Shown piece after piece: positions 52,581 through 61,450 of a DNA stretch of 64,000 nt. The stretch is from an uncultured Flavobacteriaceae bacterium (GTDB lineage: Bacteria > Bacteroidota > Bacteroidia > Flavobacteriales > Flavobacteriaceae), in the NCBI GenBank assembly GCA_947489085.1, contig CANLCJ010000003.1:62001-126000 (forward strand), read 5' to 3'. A model generated the notes under the pieces. It worked only from the letters and a program-made list of their open reading frames with translations, was not told the origin of the DNA and ran no database searches. How positions within the stretch are numbered: the stretch's first letter is position 1; each line of letters begins with the position of its first letter. Position numbers and translations under genes: made by a program.

Positions 52581-54101
52581 ATGGCTAAAAGAAGAATAGA
52601 AATAATGGATACGACATTGCGCGATGGTGAACAAACCTCGACGGTGTCGTTTTCTGCTTCAGAAAAGTTAACTATAGCAAAACTTTTGCTTGAAGAATTA
52701 AAGGTAGACCGCATAGAAATTGCATCTGCCAGAGTTTCTGAAGGCGAATTGCAAGCCGTTAAAGCTATTACAAGTTGGGCTACAGAACACGGGTATTTAG
52801 ACAAGATTGAAGTGCTTACTTTTGTAGATAAGGGCGTTTCTATAGCCTGGATGCAAGATGCTGGTGCTAAGGTACAAAACCTACTTACAAAAGGGTCTTT
52901 AAACCATTTAACCCATCAGCTTAAAAAAACAGCTCAAGAACATTTTAATGAAATAAAAGAAAACATAGCTTTTGCTACGCAAAATGGTATTATAACAAAT
53001 CTTTATTTGGAAGATTGGAGTAATGGTATGCGTAACTCTAAAGCTTATGTTTACGAATTTTTAGCCTTTTTAAAAACGCAAAACGTAGCACGTATTATGC
53101 TTCCAGATACCTTGGGGGTATTAACCCCTCAAGAATCTTTCGAGTATATAAAAGAAATTAAAGAAGCCTATCCAGAATTGCATTTCGATTTTCATGCGCA
53201 TAACGATTACGATTTGGGCGTGTCTAACGCCATGCAAGGCTTAAAAGCTGGTGCAGATGGTTTGCATTTAACGGTTAATGGTATGGGAGAGCGTGCAGGA
53301 AATGCACCCATGTCTAGTACAATTGCAGTTATTAACGATTTTATGCCAGAAATTACCATTGGTGTTAACGAGAAAATGTTATACACAGTGAGTAAGCTTG
53401 TAGAGAATTTTTCTGGGGTAATGATTCCTGCTAATAAGCCTATTATAGGCGCTAATGTGTTTACGCAAACTGCTGGAATTCATGCAGATGGAGACAATAA
53501 GAAAAATCTTTATTTTAGCGATTTAATGCCAGAACGTTTTGGCAGAACGCGACAGTATGCTTTAGGGAAGTCCTCTGGAAAAGCAAACATTCAAAAAAAC
53601 CTACAGCAATTAGGCTTACAGCTTAATGACGAAGACTTAAAGAAAGTTACACAACGTATTATTGAGTTGGGCGATAAAAAACAGGTAGTTACAAAGGAGG
53701 ATCTGCCTTATATTATTTCCGATGTGTTGGATGGTACTTATGAAGATACTGTTACAGTAAACTCTTATGTGTTAACCCATTCTAAGGGTTTAAAACCATC
53801 TACCACAGTATCTATTACGATACATGAGGATACGTTTGAGGAGAATGCACAAGGAGATGGGCAGTTTGATGCTTTTATGAATGCTATAAAGCGTATTTTT
53901 AAAACTAAAAAGATAGCTTTGCCTAAACTTACGGATTATGTAGTTAGAATACCTCCCGGAAGTAATTCTGATGCTTTATGTGAAACCATTATTACATGGA
54001 AAAACACAGAAAAAGAGTTTAAAACACGTGGTTTAGATAGTGACCAAACAGTTTCTGCGATTAAAGCTACAGAAAAAATGTTGAATATTATTGTAAGCTA
54101 G
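52581..54101 (+). CDS. leuA: 2-isopropylmalate synthase (LeuA/citramalate synthase family)
   Basis: A 506-residue protein. The catalytic TIM barrel (~1-280) shows EIMDTTLRDGEQT, FHAHNDYDLGVSNA and NGMGERAGNAPMSS with metal-binding His residues (ETAGIHAD-like QTAGIHADGDNK at ~300). A C-terminal LeuA-type allosteric dimer domain (~370-500) follows. It condenses acetyl-CoA with 2-oxoisovalerate at the start of leucine synthesis. Related citramalate synthases use pyruvate and cannot be excluded, but the leu context favours LeuA. Its start is 22 bases after the nested hairpin. Confidence 0.92.
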   Translation: MAKRRIEIMDTTLRDGEQTSTVSFSASEKLTIAKLLLEELKVDRIEIASARVSEGELQAVKAITSWATEHGYLDKIEVLTFVDKGVSIAWMQDAGAKVQNLLTKGSLNHLTHQLKKTAQEHFNEIKENIAFATQNGIITNLYLEDWSNGMRNSKAYVYEFLAFLKTQNVARIMLPDTLGVLTPQESFEYIKEIKEAYPELHFDFHAHNDYDLGVSNAMQGLKAGADGLHLTVNGMGERAGNAPMSSTIAVINDFMPEITIGVNEKMLYTVSKLVENFSGVMIPANKPIIGANVFTQTAGIHADGDNKKNLYFSDLMPERFGRTRQYALGKSSGKANIQKNLQQLGLQLNDEDLKKVTQRIIELGDKKQVVTKEDLPYIISDVLDGTYEDTVTVNSYVLTHSKGLKPSTTVSITIHEDTFEENAQGDGQFDAFMNAIKRIFKTKKIALPKLTDYVVRIPPGSNSDALCETIITWKNTEKEFKTRGLDSDQTVSAIKATEKMLNIIVS

Positions 54102-54120
54102 GTATCGTATTTACTTAGTT

Positions 54121-54218
54121 GCGTTAGGGATTGAACGGTATGTTTGAGCGCCTCGCAGAGCGCGAGTAGTGAAAGCCCGACCTTTTTCCTGAACCTTTTT
54201 CAGGAAAAAGGTAACGCC
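54121..54218. repeat. GC-rich intergenic repeat, copy B (inverted relative to copy A)
   Basis: Contains AGCGCCTCGCAGAGCGCG (54147-54164), the reverse complement of the core at 40408-40425. It begins GCGTTAGGGATTGAACGGTA and ends with a 13-bp hairpin CCTTTTTCCTGAA / TTCAGGAAAAAGG (54181-54211) and GTAACGC. It lies in the leuA-leuB gap and may influence read-through. Confidence 0.78.
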
Positions 54219-54259
54219 AAAAAAGAACATATAAATTATTAAAAATAAAACTTAAATTA

Positions 54260-55315
54260 ATGAAATTAAATATAGCACTTTTAGCTGGAGATGGTATTGG
54301 ACCAGAAGTTATAGATCAAGCTGTAAAGGTGAGTGACGCCATTGCTAGCAAGTTTGGACATGATATTACATGGAAACCAGCATTAACTGGTGCAGCTGCT
54401 ATAGATGCAGTTGGAGAGCCTTATCCAGATGAGACACATGAGATTTGTAAAAGTTCTGATGCTGTATTGTTCGGTGCCATTGGCCACCCACGTTTTGATA
54501 ATGATCCTTCTGCTAAGGTGCGCCCTGAGCAGGGATTACTTAAAATGCGAAAAGCTTTAGGTTTGTTTGCAAATGTAAGACCTACGTTTACGTTTCCGTC
54601 TTTATTAGACAAGTCGCCTTTAAAAAAGGAACGTATTGAAGGTACCGATTTGGTGTTTTTACGCGAGCTAACTGGTGGTATTTATTTTGGTGAAAAGGGG
54701 AGAAGAGATGGTCGTGAAACCGCTTTTGATAATTGTGTTTATACTAGAGCAGAGGTGCAACGTTTGGCTAAAAAAGGTTTTGAGTTGGCTATGACGCGTG
54801 GTAAAAAGTTATGTTGTGTAGATAAAGCTAATGTACTGGAGACTTCTAGGTTATGGAGAGAAACTGTACAAGCTATGGAGAAAGATTATCCTGAAGTTGA
54901 GGTAAGCTACGAATTTGTGGATGCGGTTGCTATGCGTTTGGTACAATGGCCTAACAGTTACGACGTTTTAATTACTGAAAATTTATTTGGTGATATTTTA
55001 ACAGACGAGGCTTCTGTTATTTCTGGTTCTATGGGCTTAATGCCATCTGCATCTTTAGGAGCAGATATTGGTTTGTTTGAGCCTATACATGGGTCTTACC
55101 CGCAGGCTACTGGTAAAAATATTGCCAATCCAATGGCTACAGTACTTTCTGCAGCTATGATGTTTGAAAACTTTGGTTTACAAGAAGAAGGTAAGGCTAT
55201 TAGAGCTGTTGTTAACAAGGCTTTGAATGAAGGTATTGTTACTGAAGATTTGGCCGATGGAGGTAAAGCACATGGTACTAAAGAAGTTGGAGACTGGTTA
55301 GCTGCCAATATCTAA
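54260..55315 (+). CDS. leuB: 3-isopropylmalate dehydrogenase
   Basis: A 351-residue protein. It starts MKLNIALLAGDGIGPEVIDQ. The substrate-binding loop VRPEQGLLKMRKALGLFANVRP, the LRELTGGIYFG segment, the metal-site Asp in ENLFGDILTDEASVISGSMGLMPSAS, and FEPIHGSYPQATGKNIANPMA are all present. It oxidises and decarboxylates 3-isopropylmalate with NAD+. It is last in the leu block and followed by a strong terminator. Confidence 0.97.
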   Translation: MKLNIALLAGDGIGPEVIDQAVKVSDAIASKFGHDITWKPALTGAAAIDAVGEPYPDETHEICKSSDAVLFGAIGHPRFDNDPSAKVRPEQGLLKMRKALGLFANVRPTFTFPSLLDKSPLKKERIEGTDLVFLRELTGGIYFGEKGRRDGRETAFDNCVYTRAEVQRLAKKGFELAMTRGKKLCCVDKANVLETSRLWRETVQAMEKDYPEVEVSYEFVDAVAMRLVQWPNSYDVLITENLFGDILTDEASVISGSMGLMPSASLGADIGLFEPIHGSYPQATGKNIANPMATVLSAAMMFENFGLQEEGKAIRAVVNKALNEGIVTEDLADGGKAHGTKEVGDWLAANI

Positions 55316-55331
55316 TTTATTGCTATAATTT

Positions 55332-55373
55332 AAAAAAGCGCCTTAAAAGTATTTACTTTTAAGGCGCTTTTTT
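55332..55373. terminator. Bidirectional terminator after leuB
   Basis: Twenty-base arms 55332-55351 and 55354-55373 (core AGCGCCTTAAAAGTA / TACTTTTAAGGCGCT) pair perfectly, with A- and T-runs outside. It serves leuB and the convergent ArsC-like gene. Confidence 0.93.
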
Positions 55374-55392
55374 TGTACTTGTATTATGGTAG

Positions 55393-55734
55393 TTATAGTA
55401 TATCTAAAACCAAGCTTGGTGGTCTACCAATAACTGCTTTGCCGTTATTTATAACTATAGGGCGTTCTATAAGTTTAGGGTGTGCCACCATGGCTTCTAT
55501 AACCTGAGTATCGTTTAGAGTTTTATCTTTAAAATTAGTTTTCCAAATGGCTTCGTTTTTACGTACCAATTGTATTGGTGTAATGCCCAACTGTTCTATT
55601 ATTTTTGTTAATTCTTCTGTTGTTGGTGGTGTTTCTAAATAGTTAACCACCTTAAATTCTTTGCCAGAGTTAGTAACTAATTCTAATCCAGATCTGGATT
55701 TGCTACATCTGTTATTATGGTATATGGTAATCAT
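55393..55734 (-). CDS. ArsC/Spx-family protein (arsenate reductase-like)
   Basis: A 113-residue thioredoxin-fold protein. YHNNRCSKSRSGLELV carries the single active-site Cys with the ArsC-type CSKS motif. RKNEAIWK and LIERPIVINNGKAVIGRPP, with the conserved Arg-Pro, complete the ArsC signature. Glutaredoxin-linked ArsC reduces arsenate to arsenite. No ars genes are near, so a housekeeping redox role is equally likely. It overlaps the HAD gene by 4 bases (ATGA) in the prfB operon. Confidence 0.88.
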   Translation of the reverse strand: MITIYHNNRCSKSRSGLELVTNSGKEFKVVNYLETPPTTEELTKIIEQLGITPIQLVRKNEAIWKTNFKDKTLNDTQVIEAMVAHPKLIERPIVINNGKAVIGRPPSLVLDIL

Positions 55735-56351
55735 GGTAAGCTAATGTTATAGGTTTTTAAATCTAAAATAAGTTGTTCAGGCGATGTAAAGTGAATAGCG
55801 TTAATGCCTAATGCTTTAGCAGCTTTAATATTAGCAGGGTTATCGTCTATAAAAATAGACGTTTTAGGGTCTATTTGCCAGCGGTTTATAGCTAATTTAA
55901 AAAAGTTTTCGTGTGGTTTGCGCATTTTTTCTACACCAGAAACCACAATATCTTCAAACCACTTTAAAAATTCAAAGCGCCGCTGGGCTATGGGGAAAGT
56001 TTCGCTACTCCAATTGGTAAGTGCTACAACCTTATAGTTGGTGCGTGTTACAAAATGCTCTAATACATTTACGGTGCCTGTTATAGCACCAGCTATCATA
56101 GCTTCCCAATTGCCATAATACATACGTATGTATTTTTCGTACTCAGGATATTTTGCAACAAGGTCGTTTGTAGCATTTTCTATAGGGTAACCACTGTCTT
56201 GGTTTTCGTTCCAAGCCATAGTACATACGGTATCTAAAAACCACTTAGTTTTTTCAACATCGCCCTTAAAAGCCTCTAAAAATACATATTCTGGATTCCA
56301 GTCTATAAGTACGCCACCAAGATCGAATATAATAGTCTCTATGTGTTTCAT
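55731..56351 (-). CDS. HAD-superfamily phosphatase
   Basis: A 206-residue HAD hydrolase of subfamily IA. Motif [17 protein letters not shown] has a Gly in place of the second Asp (DLGGV), a known variant of the YihX/epoxide-hydrolase-N type. [11 protein letters not shown] is motif II, and [18 protein letters not shown] is motif IV. The YihX type removes phosphate from alpha-glucose-1-phosphate. The substrate here is unknown. It overlaps prfB and the arsC-like gene by 4 bases each, so the three are translationally coupled. Confidence 0.9.
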   Translation of the reverse strand: MKHIETIIFDLGGVLIDWNPEYVFLEAFKGDVEKTKWFLDTVCTMAWNENQDSGYPIENATNDLVAKYPEYEKYIRMYYGNWEAMIAGAITGTVNVLEHFVTRTNYKVVALTNWSSETFPIAQRRFEFLKWFEDIVVSGVEKMRKPHENFFKLAINRWQIDPKTSIFIDDNPANIKAAKALGINAIHFTSPEQLILDLKTYNISLP

Positions 56352-57458
56352 AAAGTCGAGTTGTCTTCTACAGTTTGTCCCATCATCATTAAGTAGGCTT
56401 TTAGAAAGGCGTCGATATCCCCATTCATAACAGCGTCTACATTTCCTGTTTCGTGAGCAGTTCTAACGTCTTTCACCAATTTGTAAGGGTGCATAACGTA
56501 GTTTCTAATTTGGCTTCCCCATTCAATCTTCATTTTTCCTGCCTCGATATCTTCACGTTGAGACAATTGCTTTTGTAGTTCTATCTCGTATAATTGCGAT
56601 TTTAGCATTTGCATGGCACGCGATCTGTTATCGTGTTGCGAGCGTGTTTCAGAGCATGAAATTTGTATGCCTGTTGGTTTGTGGGTAAGCTGTACTTTGG
56701 TTTCAACCTTATTTACATTTTGTCCACCCGCACCACTAGAGCGTGCCGTAGTTATTTCTATATCTGCAGGGTTTATTTCTATTTCTATAGTATCGTCTAC
56801 CAAAGGGTATACATAAACAGAAGCAAAGCTTGTGTGGCGTTTGGCATTACTATCAAATGGAGATATACGTACCAGACGGTGTACACCATTTTCTCCTTTT
56901 AACCAACCAAAGGCAAAATCGCCCTCTATTTCTAGCGTTACCGTTTTTATACCCGCAACATCGCCTTCTTGAAAGTTGAGCTCTTTTACTTTAAATCCGC
57001 TTTTTTCTGCATACATTAAATACATGCGCATAAGCATACTGGCCCAGTCGCAACTTTCGGTGCCACCTGCACCTGCTGTAATTTGTAAAACTGCACTCAG
57101 GCTATCGCCTTCTTCAGAAAGCATGTTACGAAACTCTATGTCTTCGAGCAAATTATACGCATTGGTATAGCTTGCATCTACTTCCTCGTTTGTAGCTTCG
57201 CCTTCTTTAGAAAACTCATAAAGCACTTCTAGATCTTCAACAAGTGCTTTTAGTGTATTGTAATCTTTAACCCATTTTTTCTTAACCCGAAGCGTTTTCA
57301 TAATGGCTTCTGCGGCCTTAGGATCGTTCCAAAAATTAGGGTCGAAGGTTTGTTCTTCTTCGTTTTGTATTTCTATAAGCTTGGCATCTATGTCAAAGAT
57401 AGTGCCTAAGTTTGTCGAGGCGGGTATTGAGATCTTTAATTTGATCTGATGTTGTCAT
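56348..57458 (-). CDS. prfB: Peptide chain release factor 2, programmed +1 frameshift
   Basis: Translation starts at the ATG complementary to 57456-57458 and reads [21 protein letters not shown] to an in-frame TGA at 57393-57395. The site reads TAT CTT TGA C, preceded by an AGG a few bases upstream, the classic RF2 frameshift signal. Shifting +1 (skipping T 57395) continues [20 protein letters not shown] into the main frame, ending at 56348, for 369 residues. SPF (RISPFDSN) reads UGA, and [10 protein letters not shown] carries the catalytic GGQ. RF2 terminates at UAA/UGA and so controls its own level. A plain ORF call would start at 57301 and lose ~50 residues. Confidence 0.96.
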
Positions 57459-57559
57459 AACTATTTTTACTTTTAATTGTGTTTAAATTTTTGCTAGATC
57501 TACAGGTTATTAAAAGCGAAAAGAGTGCTTATAAAACTACCTTTGTTGTAGAAATAATT

Positions 57560-57883
57560 TTATTTAAACATGTCCATTCCAGGTATGTTAGGCATACCTT
57601 CTTTTGCTACAGCGGCAAGCTCGGCTTCGTTTACACCAGTCGCTTTTTCTATAGCTTTATTTAGTGTTAGAATTAGGTAGTCTTCTAACTGCTCTTTGTC
57701 TTCCAACAAATCATCGCTTATTTCGATAGACTTTAGGGTTCTATTTGCAGTAAGTGTTACTTTAAGTTTACCATCAGTGCTAGATTGGTCTACCAATACT
57801 GTATCTAAACGCTTTTTTGTTTCTTCTACTTTTTTTTGGGTTTCTTTGAGTTTACCCATCATGCCCATCATATCTCCAAACAT
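57560..57883 (-). CDS. YbaB/EbfC nucleoid-associated protein
   Basis: A 107-residue protein with the YbaB start [21 protein letters not shown], a central three-strand sheet ([17 protein letters not shown]) and C-terminal helix with [17 protein letters not shown]. YbaB dimers bind DNA without sequence specificity and affect nucleoid structure. The recR/dnaX partners common elsewhere are absent. It lies 101 bases upstream of prfB on the same strand. Confidence 0.93.
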   Translation of the reverse strand: MFGDMMGMMGKLKETQKKVEETKKRLDTVLVDQSSTDGKLKVTLTANRTLKSIEISDDLLEDKEQLEDYLILTLNKAIEKATGVNEAELAAVAKEGMPNIPGMDMFK

Positions 57884-58037
57884 ATCTTTCTTAAAATTGA
57901 TTTGTATAAACTATACACAAAAATATTAAAATAAAGCAGAATTTTAGAGTAATAGCATTAAAATACAGTAAGCCTTACTGGTATTACCAGCTTTAATTTT
58001 ATTTTAGCCAATTCTTTCAAAATAAAGATATATACTA

Positions 58038-60104
58038 ATGACGAACAGTAATAAACTTACACCACCAAAAGTAGCTAAAAAAGCAAAAGCATTGGTGACT
58101 CATGGCGATACTAGAATCGATGATTATTATTGGTTGAATGATAGGGAACACGAGGATGTTATTGCATATTTAAACGCAGAGAATGCTTATACAAAATCTG
58201 TACTATCGCATACCGAAGCCTTTCAAGAGTCTTTGTTCGAAGAAATGAAATCGCGTATTAAGCAGGATGACACCTCTGTGCCCTACAAGCTTAATGGCTA
58301 TTGGTATATTACTAAATTTGAAAAGGGTAAAGATTATCCCATATACATTCGAAGGAAGAATACTTTAGATAATGCAGATGAATTGTTATTTGATTGTAAC
58401 GTTTTAGCTAAAGCACATGCTTACTTTAAACTGGGCGGTATTTCTATTAGTCCAGATAATACGATGGCTGCTTTTTCTACAGATACTGTAAGCCGAAGAC
58501 AATATACCATACAGGTAAAAAATTTGCTAACAGGAGAATTGTATCCAGACGTTATAAAGAATACTACTGGTGGTATTACTTGGGCTAACGACAATAAAAC
58601 CTTTTTCTATACCAAAAAAGACCCTGTTACCCTACGCTCGCATAAAATATTTAAGCACCGTTTAGGAGAAGATAATGAAAAGGATATTGAGGTGTATTAT
58701 GAGGCAGATGATACTTTTAATTCGTTTGTTTACAAAACCAAATCTAAAAAGTTTATTGTTATAGGTTCTTCTAGCACATTAAGTGCAGAGTATCGCATTT
58801 TAAATGCAGACACACCAGACGGAGAGTTCCAGTTATTTCAAGAACGAATTAACGATTTAGAGTATTCCATCGCGCATTATAAAGATACATTTTATGTAAT
58901 TACCAATGCAGATGGTGCCAGTAACTTTAAAGTGTGTAAAACACCAGATACTGCCACAGGTAAAGCAAACTGGAAAGACGTTATACCGCACCGAAAAGAT
59001 GTACTTATCGAAGATATAGAGATTTTTAAATCTTATTTTGTTGTTAATGAACGTGAGAACGGATTGAACAATATTAGAATTATGACTTGGGATGGTAGCG
59101 AAGACTATTATTTGCCCTTCGATAACGAAACATACAATGCCTACATTGGTAACAACCTAGATTTTGATAGTGAGGTACTGCGTTATGCCTATAACTCTTT
59201 AACCACACCTAGCTCTGTTATAGATTATAATTTAAAAACAAAAACCAGCGACGTAAAAAAAGAACAAGAAATACTTGGCGGCAAATTCGATAAAAATAAT
59301 TACGACTCTAAGCGCATCTGGGCTACAGCCAGAGATGGTGTAAAAGTGCCCATGTCTATCGTATATAAAAAGGGCATTACTCTAGATGGTTCTAACCCGC
59401 TATTACAATATGCATACGGTTCTTATGGTTCTACCATAGATCCATCGTTTTCTAGCATTCGTTTAAGTTTACTCGATAGAGGTTTTATTTATGCTATAGC
59501 ACATATTAGAGGAGGCGAGTATTTAGGCCGCGATTGGTATGAAAATGGTAAGCTTTTAACGAAAAAAAACACATTTACAGACTTTATAGATTGCTCTAAA
59601 CACCTAATAGAAGAAGGCTACACGTCCTCTAAACATCTCTATGCCTATGGAGGATCGGCTGGAGGTTTATTAATGGGTGCAGTAATTAATATGAATCCAG
59701 AATTATACAATGGTGTATTGGCAGCAGTGCCTTTTGTAGATGTGGTTACAACAATGTTAGACGAATCTATTCCCTTAACCACAGGGGAGTATGACGAATG
59801 GGGAAACCCTAACGATAAGACATATTACGAATATATGAAATCCTATTCTCCTTACGATAATATAGAAGCCAAAGCATATCCTAATATGCTAGTAACTACA
59901 GGTCTACACGATTCGCAAGTGCAGTATTGGGAGCCTGCTAAATGGGTTGCCAAATTACGAGAATTAAAAACCGATACCAATATATTATTACTGCATACAG
60001 ATATGGATGCTGGCCATGGTGGGGCTTCAGGACGATTTGAAAGTTTAAAGGAAGTGGCCTTAGAATATGCCTTTTTACTAGATTTAGAAGATATTAGGCA
60101 CTAA
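58038..60104 (+). CDS. S9 family oligopeptidase B-like peptidase
   Basis: A 688-residue protein without signal peptide. A seven-blade propeller (~70-400) precedes an alpha/beta hydrolase domain (~405-688). Ser nucleophile is in YGGSAGGLLMG (~540), the Asp in TTGLHDSQVQYWEPAKW and the His in MDAGHGGASGR. The N-terminal PPKVAKKAKALVTHGDTRIDDYYWLNDRE is typical of oligopeptidase B (PtrB). Oligopeptidase B cleaves after Arg/Lys in short peptides in the cytosol. A substrate-pocket Glu pair (EWGNPND region) is plausible. It is monocistronic. Confidence 0.94.
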   Translation: MTNSNKLTPPKVAKKAKALVTHGDTRIDDYYWLNDREHEDVIAYLNAENAYTKSVLSHTEAFQESLFEEMKSRIKQDDTSVPYKLNGYWYITKFEKGKDYPIYIRRKNTLDNADELLFDCNVLAKAHAYFKLGGISISPDNTMAAFSTDTVSRRQYTIQVKNLLTGELYPDVIKNTTGGITWANDNKTFFYTKKDPVTLRSHKIFKHRLGEDNEKDIEVYYEADDTFNSFVYKTKSKKFIVIGSSSTLSAEYRILNADTPDGEFQLFQERINDLEYSIAHYKDTFYVITNADGASNFKVCKTPDTATGKANWKDVIPHRKDVLIEDIEIFKSYFVVNERENGLNNIRIMTWDGSEDYYLPFDNETYNAYIGNNLDFDSEVLRYAYNSLTTPSSVIDYNLKTKTSDVKKEQEILGGKFDKNNYDSKRIWATARDGVKVPMSIVYKKGITLDGSNPLLQYAYGSYGSTIDPSFSSIRLSLLDRGFIYAIAHIRGGEYLGRDWYENGKLLTKKNTFTDFIDCSKHLIEEGYTSSKHLYAYGGSAGGLLMGAVINMNPELYNGVLAAVPFVDVVTTMLDESIPLTTGEYDEWGNPNDKTYYEYMKSYSPYDNIEAKAYPNMLVTTGLHDSQVQYWEPAKWVAKLRELKTDTNILLLHTDMDAGHGGASGRFESLKEVALEYAFLLDLEDIRH

Positions 60105-60117
60105 TAAAAAAAATCCT

Positions 60118-60125
60118 TATTTTTG
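60118..60125 (+). promoter_or_regulatory. -7 box TATTTTTG before the cysteine-synthase-like gene
   Basis: A TAnnTTTG match 57 bases upstream of the ATG at 60183. No good TTG at the -33 distance is visible. Confidence 0.4.
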
Positions 60126-60182
60126 ACTGATATTTAGCCAGAAAATTGATAAAAAAATAATTTGGCTTTATAAATTACATTT

Positions 60183-61223
60183 ATGAAACAAACAAAAAAA
60201 GTTTTTAATAATGTATTAGATTTAGTAGGCAATACACCGCTTGTTAAACTTAATAAAATCACTTCAAGTTTTAAAGGTAAGTATTTTGCAAAAGTAGAAT
60301 CTTTTAACCCAGGACAATCTTCTAAAGACCGCATAGCACTTTATATTATAGAACAGGCTGAAAAACAGGGCGTTTTAAAACCAGGAGATACTATAATAGA
60401 AACCACATCTGGTAATACAGGTTTTAGTTTAGCTATGGTTAGTGTTATAAAAGGATACGATTGTATTTTAGCAGTAAGTTCAAAGTCTTCAGCAGATAAA
60501 ATCGACATGTTGAAAAACCTTGGCGCTAAAGTTTATGTTTGCCCAGCTCATGTTAGTGCAGACGATCCACGTTCTTATTACCAAGTAGCAAAGCGTTTAC
60601 ATAGTGAAATGAAAGGTTCTGTGTATATTAATCAATACTTTAATCAATTGAATATAGATGCGCATTATGCATCTACAGGGCCAGAAATTTGGGAACAAAC
60701 AGAAGGCAAAATTACACATTTAGTAGCTTGTAGTGGTACAGGAGGTACCATATCTGGAACTGCAAAATACCTAAAAGAACAAAACCCTAACATTAAAGTT
60801 ATAGGTATAGATGCTTTTGGTTCTGTAATAAAGAAATACCATGAAACTCGAGAGTTTGATGAAAAGGAAATTTACCCTTACCGCATAGAAGGCTTAGGGA
60901 AAAACTTAATACCCGGCGCAACAGATTTCGATATTATTGACGAATTTGTAAAAGTAAACGACGAGGACAGTGCGCATACAGCTAGAGAAATAGCAAAAAC
61001 AGAAGGCATGTTTGTAGGCTATACTTCAGGCGCAGTAACGCAAGGTTTAAAACAACTTAATGAAGATAATGCGTTTAAGAAAGAAGATTATGTTGTTGCC
61101 ATATTTCCAGACCATGGGTCGCGCTATATGAGTAAAGTATTCTCAGACAAATGGATGCGAGACCAAGGCTTTTTTGATAGTGTGCATGAAGAATCTTCTC
61201 AACCTATAGAATACATTAAATAA
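60183..61223 (+). CDS. PLP-dependent cysteine synthase family protein (candidate cysteate synthase, CapB-like)
   Basis: A 346-residue fold-type II PLP enzyme. [13 protein letters not shown] holds the Schiff-base Lys, [14 protein letters not shown] binds the substrate carboxylate, [16 protein letters not shown] binds phosphate. It is longer than O-acetylserine sulfhydrylase (~310) and has a C-terminal extension ([15 protein letters not shown]) found in the cystathionine-beta-synthase-like branch. Cysteine synthesis is the default call. However, an alpha-oxoamine synthase follows directly downstream. In the known capnine pathway a cysteine-synthase homologue (CapB) makes L-cysteate from phosphoserine and sulfite to feed such an enzyme (CapA). 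I infer that role as likely, not proven. Confidence 0.85.
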   Translation: MKQTKKVFNNVLDLVGNTPLVKLNKITSSFKGKYFAKVESFNPGQSSKDRIALYIIEQAEKQGVLKPGDTIIETTSGNTGFSLAMVSVIKGYDCILAVSSKSSADKIDMLKNLGAKVYVCPAHVSADDPRSYYQVAKRLHSEMKGSVYINQYFNQLNIDAHYASTGPEIWEQTEGKITHLVACSGTGGTISGTAKYLKEQNPNIKVIGIDAFGSVIKKYHETREFDEKEIYPYRIEGLGKNLIPGATDFDIIDEFVKVNDEDSAHTAREIAKTEGMFVGYTSGAVTQGLKQLNEDNAFKKEDYVVAIFPDHGSRYMSKVFSDKWMRDQGFFDSVHEESSQPIEYIK

Positions 61224-61246
61224 GATTTTTTTCTTAAAAATAATAA

Positions 61247-61279
61247 AAATGGTTTTTTGTTTTTTACAAAAAACCATTT
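61247..61279 (+). terminator. Terminator between the cysteine-synthase-like and oxoamine-synthase genes
   Basis: AAATGGTTTTTTGT (61247-61260) pairs with ACAAAAAACCATTT (61266-61279), followed by CTTTTTT. The two genes are neighbours but not a simple operon. Confidence 0.85.
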
Positions 61280-61340
61280 CTTTTTTAATTAATATTGATA
61301 ATTGACTTGCAAAAAATTATGTGCTATGCAGATAAATAAT

Positions 61341-61348
61341 TAATTTTG
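61341..61348 (+). promoter_or_regulatory. -7 box TAATTTTG before the oxoamine-synthase gene
   Basis: A perfect TAnnTTTG match giving an independent promoter, with a ~95-base leader to the ATG at 61451. Confidence 0.5.
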
Positions 61349-61450
61349 CATGAATTAACAAAAACTTAAAAACTTTTATATTTCTGTGCAATTAACCCCA
61401 TTTTTGTTAAAAATCTTGTGCTAAAATATAAAGTTGTATGCAAATAGTAG

